18,330 bases of DNA from an uncultured Clostridia bacterium (GTDB lineage Bacteria; Bacillota; Clostridia; Christensenellales; Aristaeellaceae): NCBI GenBank assembly GCA_946496415.1, contig CAMMGP010000005.1, forward strand, positions 1 through 18,330, written 5' to 3'. The translations under genes and the position numbers were made by a program. Position 1 is the first letter of the stretch; every line of letters starts with the position of its first letter. Under the pieces are notes generated by a model. The model made no database searches and was not told where the DNA came from. It saw only the letters and a program-made list of their open reading frames with translations. Shown piece after piece: positions 1-7,823 of the stretch.

Positions 1-558
1 CTGGGCAATCCGGGCCGCAAGTATGAGCATACGCGCCATAATGTCGGGTTTGACATTGTGGACGTGCTCGCCCAGCGCAACAATATCACCCTCGCGCGCC
101 TGCGCTGTAAGGCCGTGGTGGGGGAGGGCATGATCGCCGGACAGCGTGTGGCGCTGGCGCTGCCGCAGACCTATATGAATCTGAGCGGCGAGAGCGTGGT
201 GCAGCTGGTCAACTGGTATAAGCCCGAGCGCGACCAACTCATCATTTGCTTTGACGACGTGGATCTTCCCGAGGGCAAGCTTCGCTTCCGCCCCTCCGGC
301 TCCGCGGGCACGCATAACGGCATGCGCAACATCATCTACCTCCTTGGTCGCGACGACTTCCCGCGCCTGCGCGTGGGCATCGGCCGCCCGCCCGAGGGCT
401 GGGACCTCAAGGACTACGTGCTCACCGGCTATCGCACGCCCGCCGAGCGCCAGACCATGTTCGACGCCTTCGTCGCCGCTGCCGAGACTGTCGAGCGCCT
501 CATCGCCGGCGGCAACGACGCGGCCCGCGCCCGCGTCGCCGAATACAACAACGGCTGA
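1..558 (+). CDS. pth: Peptidyl-tRNA hydrolase (5'-truncated by the window edge)
   Basis: The reading frame is open from base 1 and encodes 185 residues beginning LGNPG, so about 8 N-terminal residues of the usual 185-195 residue enzyme lie outside the window. The enzyme cleaves the ester bond of peptidyl-tRNAs that drop off the ribosome and recycles tRNA in the cytoplasm. Family hallmarks are visible: the Asn of LGNPG (visible residue 3), the catalytic His in TRHNVGF (residue 14), YMNLSGESV with its Asn (residue 60), the Asp in the FDDVDLPEGKLRF segment (about residue 85) and THNGMRN with its Asn (residue 106). An internal GTG at 58 is not the true start, because it would remove the catalytic His. 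The gene leads a co-directional run with a MATE transporter and mfd; pth and mfd are near neighbours in many Firmicutes. Confidence 0.96.
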   Translation: MGNPGRKYEHTRHNVGFDIVDVLAQRNNITLARLRCKAVVGEGMIAGQRVALALPQTYMNLSGESVVQLVNWYKPERDQLIICFDDVDLPEGKLRFRPSGSAGTHNGMRNIIYLLGRDDFPRLRVGIGRPPEGWDLKDYVLTGYRTPAERQTMFDAFVAAAETVERLIAGGNDAARARVAEYNNG

Positions 559-573
559 CGGGAGGAACATGCC

Positions 574-1956
574 ATGCAGCGCGACAGCGAATTTCTGGCC
601 GCCGAAAGACCCTCGAAACTGCTTCTCAAGCTGGCGCTGCCCGCCGTGACCGCGCAGCTTGTCAACATGCTCTATAACATCGTCGATCGCATGTACATCG
701 GCCGCCTCGAGGGCATCGGCACCGAGGCGCTGGCCGGCGTGGGCGCCTGCATGCCCGTGATTTTGCTCGTCAGCGCCTTTGCCGCGCTGGCCAGCATGGG
801 CGGCGCGCCGCGCGCCTCCATCTTCATGGGCCGGGGCGACAGGGAGAGCGCGGAAAGGACCATGGGCAACTGCATGACGCTTTTGCTCTTTCTCGCCGCC
901 GTGCTCACCGCCGCGCTGCTCATCTTCCAAAGGCCCATCCTCCTTACCTTCGGCGCGCTGCCGGAGACGCTGCCCTACGCCCTTGAATACATGAACATCT
1001 ACGCCATCGGCACGGTGTTCGTGCAAGCGGCGCTGGGCATGAACGCCTTCATCACCGCGCAGGGCTTTTCCCGCACCAGTATGCTCACCGTGCTCATCGG
1101 CGCAGTGCTCAATATCGGCCTCGACCCCCTGTTCATGTTCACCTTTGATATGGGCGTAAAGGGCGCGGCGCTGGCCACCATACTTTCGCAGGCGGTGTCC
1201 GCGGCGTGGGTGCTGTGGTTCCTCTGCGGCAGGCGCACGGTGCTGCGGCTGAGACTACGCTTCATGGCCCCGCGCCCAAAACTGCTCCTGCCCTGCCTGG
1301 CGCTGGGCGTGTCGCCGTTTATCATGCAGGCCACGGAGGCAGCCATCAACGTCTGCTTCAACCGCCAGCTCGCCCTCTACGGCGGGGCGCTGGCCGTCAG
1401 CGCCATGACCATACTCGCCAGCGTCATGCAGTTCGCCATGCTGCCCCTGCAGGGCCTGACGCAGGGCGCGCAGCCCATTACCAGTTATAACTACGGCGCG
1501 AAGAACGCCGCGCGCGTGCGCGCCTCCTTCCGCGCCCTCCTCGCCGCCTGCATGATCTACGCCGGGGCGCTGTGGCTGGCAGTGATGCTCTTCCCGCACG
1601 GCTTCGCCGCCCTGTTCAGCACCGACGCGGGGCTTATCGACTTTACCGCCAGAGCCCTGCGCGTCTACATGGCCGTGGGCGTGCTCTTCGGCGTGCAATT
1701 GGCCTGCCAGCAGACCTTCATCGCCCTCGGCAACGCCAAAAGCTCCCTCTTCCTCGCCGTGCTGCGCAAGATCATATTGCTCATCCCCCTCATCTACCTC
1801 CTTCCCGCCATACTGCCCATGGACAAGACCATGGCCGTGTACCTCGCCGAGCCGGTGGCCGACTTCCTCGCCGTGACCGCGACCGCGCTGCTGTTCGCCC
1901 ACCAGTTCCCCCGGGCGCTGCGCGCGCTGGAGACTGACGAATGTACGAAGACCTGA
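574..1956 (+). CDS. MATE-family multidrug/cation antiporter
   Basis: This is a 460-residue polytopic membrane protein, the usual size for MATE transporters with 12 helices in two homologous halves. They export drugs or metabolites in exchange for Na+ or H+. The N-terminus (PSKLLLKLALPAVTAQLV, then NMLYNIVDRMYIGRL) and the segment LNIGLDPLFMF...MGVKGAALATILSQ match the family, as does QGAQPITSYNYGAKN in the second half. The overall pattern resembles the MepA/DinF-like branch, but the substrate cannot be read from sequence. The ATG at 574 follows GGAGG (561-565) by 8 bases; the ATG at 569 is in another frame. The gene starts 15 bp after pth and its end overlaps the mfd start by 16 bp, implying co-transcription and probably translational coupling. 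Confidence 0.93.
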   Translation: MQRDSEFLAAERPSKLLLKLALPAVTAQLVNMLYNIVDRMYIGRLEGIGTEALAGVGACMPVILLVSAFAALASMGGAPRASIFMGRGDRESAERTMGNCMTLLLFLAAVLTAALLIFQRPILLTFGALPETLPYALEYMNIYAIGTVFVQAALGMNAFITAQGFSRTSMLTVLIGAVLNIGLDPLFMFTFDMGVKGAALATILSQAVSAAWVLWFLCGRRTVLRLRLRFMAPRPKLLLPCLALGVSPFIMQATEAAINVCFNRQLALYGGALAVSAMTILASVMQFAMLPLQGLTQGAQPITSYNYGAKNAARVRASFRALLAACMIYAGALWLAVMLFPHGFAALFSTDAGLIDFTARALRVYMAVGVLFGVQLACQQTFIALGNAKSSLFLAVLRKIILLIPLIYLLPAILPMDKTMAVYLAEPVADFLAVTATALLFAHQFPRALRALETDECTKT

Positions 1957-4900
1957 GCTGTCTCTTTGCCCCGCTGGAGGCAACAAGCGAATTTGGCGCC
2001 CTCACGGACGCCCTCTCCCGCCCGGGGGCCGCGCTGGCCTGCGGGCTGGACGACGCACAAAAACTGCATCTGACCGTGGCCGCGGCGCGCAAACTGGGCA
2101 GGCCGCTTTTGTTCGTGACCTCCAACGAGGTCGCCGCCCAGCGCGTGCGCGAAGACCTCAACGCCCTGCTGGGCGGCGGCGCGGCGCTTTTGCCGGCGCG
2201 GGACATATCCTTTGTGCGCACGGCGGCGTCCAGCCGCGAACTGACCATGCGCCGACTCGAGGCGCTGGGCGCGGCGGCCACGGGCGAGGCAAAGGCGCTG
2301 GTGATGAGCGCCGAAACGCTTTTGTGCCGCCAGATGCCCCGCGAGCGCTTTTTGCAGAACGTCCTTGAGATCACGCCCGACATGCGCGTGGAGCCGACCG
2401 AGCTCGTCGCCCGCCTCGTCGAGGCCGGGTACGAGCGCACAGCGCTGGTGGAGGCGCGCGGCCAGTGCGCCCTGCGCGGCGGCATACTCGACGTCTACCC
2501 CGTGGGCATGCCCGAGGCCGTGCGTCTGGAGTTCTTCGACGACGAGGTGGACTCTTTGCGCGCCTTTGACGTCATGACCCAGCGCTCCACTTCCCACCTC
2601 GAGCGCGTCCGCGTTTACCCCGCCTCGGAAACGCTGCTCTCCGGCGAGGAATACCTGCGCGCGGCGCACGCGCTCAGGGCGATGCTCTCCCATCGCGCCG
2701 GGGCGCTGCGCGGCGAGGGCCGGCAAAAGCGCCTCGAGCGCGAGTTCGACCTCATCCCCTACGAGGATTTTTTGAAACTCACCGGCGAGGAAGGGGAGAG
2801 CGCCCACGCCCCCGAAACCAGCGCCCTCACCCGCAATTTCCATACCGCGCTGACCGCGTTGGAAGCCGGACACGACTTTGACGGCGCGGACAGCCTTGTG
2901 CCCGTACTGGCCGGCTTTGCCGCCACCGCCATCGACTATCTGGACGACCCCATCCTCGTCTTCGACCAGCCCGCGCGCCTGCGCGAGCGCGCCGAGAACC
3001 GGGCGCTGGAATTTAAGGAACACTTTGCCTCCGCCCTCGAACACGACGAGGCCCTGCCCAAACAGGCCGAGCTGCTCTTGACCTGGGACGAGGCCCTCGC
3101 CCGCGCCGACGGCCATCGCGTGCTGGCCCTCTATCCCTTTTTGCGCACGGAGACGGACTTCAAATTCAAGACCGTTTTGCAGTTCGAGGGGCGCAACGCC
3201 GCCGGGTACATGGGCAACATCCCGGAACTGGCGCGCGATCTGGACAAGTGGCTCAACGAGGGCTGGCGCGTGGCGCTGCTGGCCGGCGGCGTGGCGCGCG
3301 CAAAGCGCCTGCAGTCGGCGCTGGCGGCGCAGAAGGTACAGGCGCAGCTGCCGGACGAGCCGCCCGAGGCGCTGCCGGAGGGCGAGGCGGTCATCCTGCC
3401 CGCCACGCTTTCGCGCGGCTTCCTCTATCCTGCGGCGAAACTGGCCGTCGTCTGCGAAACGGACATCTTCGGCATGGGCCGCCAGAAGGCGCGTTCGCGC
3501 GCCAAGAGCGGCGAAAAGCTGGCCGCGTTTACAGACCTCGCCGTCGGCGACTACGTGGTGCATGAAAACCACGGCGTCGGCCAGTACATGGGCACGGTGC
3601 GCCTCGCCTCGGAGGGCACCTACCGCGATTTTCTGCACATCCGCTATCAGGGCTCGGACAAACTCTACGTGCCCACCGACCAACTCGACCGCGTGCAGAA
3701 ATACATCGGCTCCGAGGGCGAGACGCCCAAACTCAACCGCCTCTCCGGCGGCGAATGGCAGCGGCAGAAGGCGCGCGTCAAGGCCTCCATCCAGGAGATC
3801 GCCGGCGAGCTTTTGAAGCTCTACGCCCACCGCGAGGCCACGCCCGGCCACGCCTTCGACCCGGACACCCCCTGGCAGCGCGAGTTTGAGGACAGCTTCC
3901 CCTACGAGGAGACCCCCGACCAGCTCGCCGCCATCGAGGACATCAAGCGCGACATGGAAAAGCCGCGCATCATGGACCGCCTGCTCTGCGGCGACGTGGG
4001 CTACGGCAAGACCGAAGTGGCCCTGCGCGCCATCTTCAAATGCGTAATGGGCGGCAAGCAGGCGGCGCTGCTGGCTCCGACCACCATCCTCGTGCAGCAG
4101 CACTACGCCACGATGATGAACCGCTTCCACGGCTTCCCCGTCAAGGTGGACACGCTCTCGCGCTTCAAGACCGCGCAGGAGCAGAAGGAGGTCATCCGCC
4201 AACTGGAGGCGGGGGAACTGGACGTGGTCATCGGCACCCACCGCCTGCTGGGCAAGGACGTGAACTTCAAGGACTTGGGCCTTCTCGTCGTGGACGAGGA
4301 ACAGCGCTTCGGCGTCACCCACAAGGAGGCCATCAAAAAGCTCAAGCGCACCGTGGACGTGCTGACCCTCACGGCCACGCCCATACCGCGCACGCTGCAC
4401 ATGTCCATGGTAGGCATCCGCGATATGAGCCTGTTGCAGTCCCCGCCCGAGGAGCGCTACCCGGTGCAGACCTATGTGGTCGAGTACTCGGACGGCCTCG
4501 TGCGCGACGCCATCCTCCGCGAACTGGGGCGCGGCGGGCAGGTCTACGTGCTCAACAACCGCGTGCAGACCATCGACGTGGTCTATACGCGGCTGAAAAA
4601 GCTCGTGCCCGAGGCGCGCATCGCCGTCGGCCACGGCCAGATGCGCGAACATGCGCTGGAAGACGTGATGCTCGACTTTTACGAGGGCAAGTTCGACGTG
4701 CTTCTGTGTACGACCATCATCGAAGCCGGGCTGGACGTGCCGCGCGCCAACACGCTCATCGTGCTGGACGCCGACCGCTTCGGCCTTGCGCAGCTTTATC
4801 AGCTTCGCGGCCGCGTGGGCCGCTCCAACCGCCTCGCCTACGCCTACCTCACCGTCAGCCCCACCAAGGTGCTCACCGAGGCGGCGGAAAAGCGCTTAAA

Positions 4901-5567
4901 CGCCATCCGCGAGTTCACCGAGTTCGGCTCCGGCTTCCGCGTGGCCATGCGCGATCTGGAAATTCGCGGCGCGGGCAACCTGCTGGGCGCGGAGCAGTCC
5001 GGCTTCATGGCCTCGGTGGGCTACGACCTCTATGTAAAGATGATCGAGGAAACCGTGCGCGAGATGCGCGGCGACGTCTCCCGCGGCGATGTGGAGACGC
5101 GCGTGGATCTCAAGGTGGATGCCTATCTGCCGCAGGAATACGTGCCCAGCGACGTCATGCGCGTGGAGATGTACAAGAAGATCGCCTCCATCCGCGACCA
5201 CGCCGGCCGCGAGGACCTCATCGAGGAACTGATCGACCGCTTCGGCGACCCCAACCGCCCGGTGATGAACCTCATCGAGATCGCCCACCTCAAGGCGCTC
5301 TGTTCGCGGTTGGGCATCGACAATGTGAGCATGAAGGGCAGCGAGATGGTGCTGCGCTTCTCCATCGCCGCGCAACTCAATCCCATGAAATTGCTCATGG
5401 CCGTCAAGCCCCACGAGGCGAGATTGCGGCTGGTGGGCACGAACCCGCCCGCCCTGCGCTTCTTTGACGTCAAGCGCAAGACCGCCGAGGAACTTTTGCC
5501 CGAGGCCGTGCGCGTCATGGAGGACATACTCGCCCGCATGGAGGGCAAAGAGGAGGTGCAGGCGTGA
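1941..5567 (+). CDS. mfd: Transcription-repair coupling factor (Mfd)
   Basis: This 1208-residue protein is the full length expected for Mfd, the ATP-dependent DNA translocase that dislodges RNA polymerase stalled at lesions and recruits UvrA. Domains in order are: an N-terminal UvrB-like module (about 1-340; RGGILDVYPVGMPEAVRLEFFDDEVDSLR); the CarD-like RNA-polymerase-interacting domain (about 530-600; VGDYVVHENHGVGQYMG); the SF2 helicase core with Walker A GDVGYGKT (684-691), DEEQ (785-788), TATPIPRTLHMSM (about 811) and RGRVGRS (from 956); and a C-terminal TRCF domain. ATG 1941 has GGAG at 1929-1932 and lies inside the end of the MATE gene. The stop overlaps the next start as GTGA. All catalytic motifs look intact. 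Confidence 0.98.
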   Translation: MYEDLSCLFAPLEATSEFGALTDALSRPGAALACGLDDAQKLHLTVAAARKLGRPLLFVTSNEVAAQRVREDLNALLGGGAALLPARDISFVRTAASSRELTMRRLEALGAAATGEAKALVMSAETLLCRQMPRERFLQNVLEITPDMRVEPTELVARLVEAGYERTALVEARGQCALRGGILDVYPVGMPEAVRLEFFDDEVDSLRAFDVMTQRSTSHLERVRVYPASETLLSGEEYLRAAHALRAMLSHRAGALRGEGRQKRLEREFDLIPYEDFLKLTGEEGESAHAPETSALTRNFHTALTALEAGHDFDGADSLVPVLAGFAATAIDYLDDPILVFDQPARLRERAENRALEFKEHFASALEHDEALPKQAELLLTWDEALARADGHRVLALYPFLRTETDFKFKTVLQFEGRNAAGYMGNIPELARDLDKWLNEGWRVALLAGGVARAKRLQSALAAQKVQAQLPDEPPEALPEGEAVILPATLSRGFLYPAAKLAVVCETDIFGMGRQKARSRAKSGEKLAAFTDLAVGDYVVHENHGVGQYMGTVRLASEGTYRDFLHIRYQGSDKLYVPTDQLDRVQKYIGSEGETPKLNRLSGGEWQRQKARVKASIQEIAGELLKLYAHREATPGHAFDPDTPWQREFEDSFPYEETPDQLAAIEDIKRDMEKPRIMDRLLCGDVGYGKTEVALRAIFKCVMGGKQAALLAPTTILVQQHYATMMNRFHGFPVKVDTLSRFKTAQEQKEVIRQLEAGELDVVIGTHRLLGKDVNFKDLGLLVVDEEQRFGVTHKEAIKKLKRTVDVLTLTATPIPRTLHMSMVGIRDMSLLQSPPEERYPVQTYVVEYSDGLVRDAILRELGRGGQVYVLNNRVQTIDVVYTRLKKLVPEARIAVGHGQMREHALEDVMLDFYEGKFDVLLCTTIIEAGLDVPRANTLIVLDADRFGLAQLYQLRGRVGRSNRLAYAYLTVSPTKVLTEAAEKRLNAIREFTEFGSGFRVAMRDLEIRGAGNLLGAEQSGFMASVGYDLYVKMIEETVREMRGDVSRGDVETRVDLKVDAYLPQEYVPSDVMRVEMYKKIASIRDHAGREDLIEELIDRFGDPNRPVMNLIEIAHLKALCSRLGIDNVSMKGSEMVLRFSIAAQLNPMKLLMAVKPHEARLRLVGTNPPALRFFDVKRKTAEELLPEAVRVMEDILARMEGKEEVQA

Positions 5568-7591
5568 GTTTTCTGCCTGTCACATTGGCCGAGTGCCGCG
5601 CGCGTGGCTGGGAGACGCCGGACTTTGTCTATGTCACCGGCGACGCCTACGTCGATCACCCCTCCTTCGGGCTGGCCATCATCTCCCGCGTGCTGGAAAA
5701 GGCCGGCTACCGCGTGGCCATGCTGCCGCAGCCGGACTGGCATTCCTGCGAGGACTTTCAGCGCTTTGGCCGCCCGCGCCTCGGCTTTCTCGTCACCGCC
5801 GGGGTTATCGACTCGATGGTCAACCACTACACCGTGGCGAAAAAGCCCCGCGACCGCGACGTATATTCCCCCGGCGGCAGGGCGGGCATGCGCCCGGACC
5901 GCGCCACCATCGTCTACGCCAACCGCATCCGTCAGGCGTACGGCAATGTGCCGATTTTGCTCGGCGGCGTGGAGGCGTCGCTGCGCCGCTTCGCCCACTA
6001 CGACTACTGGGACGACCGCGTGCGCAATTCCTGCCTCGTGGACGCGGGCGCGGACGTGCTGCTGTTCGGCATGGGCGAAAGGTCCATCCTCCGCGCCGCC
6101 AAATGGCTGGAGGAGGGCCGCCCCATTGCCGACCTGCGCGTTCCCGGCACCTGCGTGATGGTTTCCGAGCCGCCCGCGGGGGCGCTCGTGCTGCCCGCCA
6201 TGGAGGAAGTCGCCGCCGACCGCGCCGCCTACGCCCGCGCCTTCAAAACGCAGTACGACGAACAGGACCCCGTGCGCGGCCACGCGCTCTGCCAGAAGCA
6301 CGGCAAGCGCTACCTTCTGCAAAACCCGCCGGACATGCCCCTTTCGCGGCAGGAGCTGGACGAGGTCTACGCCCTGCCCTACGAGCGCGCCTGGCACCCC
6401 ATGTACGACAGGGACGGCGGCGTGCCCGCGCTTGCCGAGGTCAAGTTCTCCATCGCCCACGTGCGCGGCTGCTTCGGGGCCTGCAACTTCTGCGCCCTCA
6501 CCTTCCATCAGGGGCGCATCGTTACCTCGCGCAGCAAGGCGTCCGTCCTCCGCGAGGCGAAATTGCTGGCGCGCTCGCGCGATTTCAAGGGCTACATCCA
6601 CGATGTCGGCGGCCCCACGGCCAACTTCCGCCAGCCCGCCTGCAAGGGCCAGCTTGAACGCGGGGCCTGCAAGGGCAAACAGTGCCTCTTCCCCAAGCCC
6701 TGCAAAAACCTCGACGCCAGCCACCGCGAATATGTGGACATCCTCCGCGCCCTGCGCGAAATTCCCGGGGTGAAGAAGGTGTTCGTGCGCTCCGGCGTGC
6801 GCTTTGACTACGCTCTCGCGGATAAGGATGGGACGTTTCTGCGCGAACTCGTCGCCCACCACGTCAGCGGCCAACTCAAGGTGGCCCCGGAACACATCAG
6901 CCCCCGCGTGCTGCGCTGCATGGGCAAGCCCGCGCCCGAGGTCTTCGAGCGCTTCGCGCGCCGCTTTCAGCAGCTCAACGAGGAGATGGGGCTGAAGCAG
7001 TACCTCGTGCCCTACTTCATCTCCAGCCACCCCGGCTGCGGGCTTGCCGACGCGGTGCTGCTGGCTGAGTACATCCACGATACCGGCCGCCACCCCGAGC
7101 AGGTGCAGGACTTTTACCCCACCCCCGGCACGCTCTCCACGGCCATGTTCTATACCGGCCTCGACCCGCGCGACATGGCTCCCGTCTACGTGCCGCGCGA
7201 CCCGCACGAAAAGGCCATGCAGCGCGCGCTGATGCAGTATTTCCGCCCCGAGAACCACGCGCTGGTGCTCGAAGCCCTGCGCCGCGCCGGGCGGGAAGAT
7301 CTGATCGGCTTTGGCAGGGAATGCCTCGTCCCCCCGCGCCTCATCCGGCGGGAGGGGAAGGGGGAGAAGGACGCCCGCCTCGCGCCCGGCAAGCCCAAGG
7401 ACGGCCCCCGCAAAGGCGGCAGGGCGGAAAGCGCGCCCGGAAGAAGTGGCAAGCCCAAAGACGCGCCTCGCAAGGGCGGCAGGCCGGAATCGTTCGCGCA
7501 GCGAAACGGCAGGCCGGGGCATCCCGCCGCGCCCAAGCCCAAAAAGAAGCGCCCCGCCAGACCCTCGCCCACCGGCAAGCGGCGCGTGTAG
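5564..7591 (+). CDS. YgiQ-type radical SAM protein (UPF0313)
   Basis: This 675-residue protein matches the YgiQ/UPF0313 family. An N-terminal domain (PDFVYVTGDAYVDHPSFGLAIISRVLE, then LLGGVEASLRRFAHYDYWDD) is followed by a radical SAM core with CX3CX2C at Cys303, Cys307 and Cys310 (RGCFGACNFC). A conserved cysteine group follows (Cys360, 369, 374, 380), and then the C-terminal region typical of the family (PEHISPRVL, FYPTPGTLSTAMFYTG). These proteins bind a 4Fe-4S cluster and SAM; the reaction is not established. GTG 5564 overlaps the mfd stop by 4 bp and is preceded by AGGAGGT at 5551-5557, which decides this start. From about residue 593 there is a Lys/Arg/Gly/Pro-rich tail containing two 20-residue repeats. 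The gene ends just before a strong terminator, so it is the last of its run. Confidence 0.93.
   Translation: MSFLPVTLAECRARGWETPDFVYVTGDAYVDHPSFGLAIISRVLEKAGYRVAMLPQPDWHSCEDFQRFGRPRLGFLVTAGVIDSMVNHYTVAKKPRDRDVYSPGGRAGMRPDRATIVYANRIRQAYGNVPILLGGVEASLRRFAHYDYWDDRVRNSCLVDAGADVLLFGMGERSILRAAKWLEEGRPIADLRVPGTCVMVSEPPAGALVLPAMEEVAADRAAYARAFKTQYDEQDPVRGHALCQKHGKRYLLQNPPDMPLSRQELDEVYALPYERAWHPMYDRDGGVPALAEVKFSIAHVRGCFGACNFCALTFHQGRIVTSRSKASVLREAKLLARSRDFKGYIHDVGGPTANFRQPACKGQLERGACKGKQCLFPKPCKNLDASHREYVDILRALREIPGVKKVFVRSGVRFDYALADKDGTFLRELVAHHVSGQLKVAPEHISPRVLRCMGKPAPEVFERFARRFQQLNEEMGLKQYLVPYFISSHPGCGLADAVLLAEYIHDTGRHPEQVQDFYPTPGTLSTAMFYTGLDPRDMAPVYVPRDPHEKAMQRALMQYFRPENHALVLEALRRAGREDLIGFGRECLVPPRLIRREGKGEKDARLAPGKPKDGPRKGGRAESAPGRSGKPKDAPRKGGRPESFAQRNGRPGHPAAPKPKKKRPARPSPTGKRRV
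7388..7507 (+). repeat. Tandem 60-bp coding repeat in the YgiQ tail
   Basis: Two adjacent 60-bp units (7388-7447 and 7448-7507) encode GKPKDGPRKGGRAES... and GKPKDAPRKGGRPES... at residues 609-628 and 629-648. The first 42 bp of each unit agree at about 36 positions by eye, and the remainder has drifted. A degenerate Gly-Arg/Pro/Lys-rich continuation follows to the C-terminus. The tail is strongly basic and probably disordered. Confidence 0.8.
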
Positions 7592-7604
7592 ACATCGCCC
7601 CATG

Positions 7605-7651
7605 GCGGCCCATGGACAGAAGATTCACCCTCTGTCCGTGGGCCGCTTTTT
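7605..7651 (+). terminator. Intrinsic terminator after the pth-mfd-ygiQ run
   Basis: A 16-bp stem is formed by 7605-7620 and 7631-7646, with one G-T wobble and a 10-nt loop, and is followed directly by TTTTT (7647-7651). It begins 14 bp after the stop of the YgiQ-like gene and is the only strong terminator between pth and hppA. Confidence 0.92.
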
Positions 7652-7688
7652 GTGGGCTTTTCGCCGTCGCTTGCGGGGTAAATCTCTC

Positions 7689-7740
7689 TATATAGAATCT
7701 TTATATAGAAACTTTATAAAAAAGTCATATATGCCAATTC
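7689..7740. repeat. AT-rich 13-bp phased direct repeats upstream of hppA
   Basis: The units TATATAGAATCTT (7689-7701) and TATATAGAAACTT (7702-7714) differ at one base. Two degenerate units keep the same 13-bp phase: TATAAAAAAGTCA from 7715 and TATATGCCAATTC from 7728. The tract is strikingly AT-rich inside a GC-rich genome and lies just upstream of the likely hppA promoter. It could be an UP-element-like or regulator-binding region; no DnaA-box-like sequence was noticed beside it. Confidence 0.55.
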
Positions 7741-7765
7741 CTTTGTAATATGATTTTTCTATAAT
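7738..7765 (+). promoter_or_regulatory. Probable hppA promoter
   Basis: A consensus -10 box TATAAT lies at 7760-7765. The -35 region is weak: TTCCTT at 7738-7743 with a 16-bp spacer is the best fit. An alternative pairing is TTGTAA (7743-7748) with TATAAG (7768-7773) at 19 bp. A further weak promoter, TTGCGG (7671-7676) with TAGAAT (7693-7698), is possible upstream. The AT-rich repeat tract just upstream may compensate for the poor -35. Confidence 0.5.
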
Positions 7766-7774
7766 GGTATAAGG

Positions 7775-7796
7775 GAGGGGATTTGGTCATCCCCTC
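7775..7796 (+). other. Perfect hairpin in the hppA leader
   Basis: GAGGGGAT (7775-7782) and ATCCCCTC (7789-7796) form a perfect 8-bp stem around the 6-nt loop TTGGTC. No T-run follows, so it is not an intrinsic terminator. If transcription starts about 7 bases after the TATAAT at 7760-7765, the hairpin sits almost at the 5' end of the mRNA. There it could stabilise the transcript, or it could act as a DNA operator dyad. Confidence 0.6.
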
Positions 7797-7823
7797 AATA
7801 TCGCAAAAAGGAATGTGGTGGAA

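Noticed and set aside
1794..4652. A 952-codon open frame antisense to mfd, with similar long antisense frames opposite the YgiQ-like gene, hppA and nifJ (up to 1241 codons)
   Set aside because: Their translations are His/Gly/Ala/Val/Leu-rich with no recognisable domain, and each mirrors a well-supported gene on the other strand. In GC-rich coding DNA antisense stops are rare, so these are compositional artefacts.
7689..7740. Replication-origin unwinding element (13-mers)
   Set aside because: No DnaA-box-like sequences, dnaA/dnaN genes or other origin context are nearby; an hppA regulatory region is simpler.
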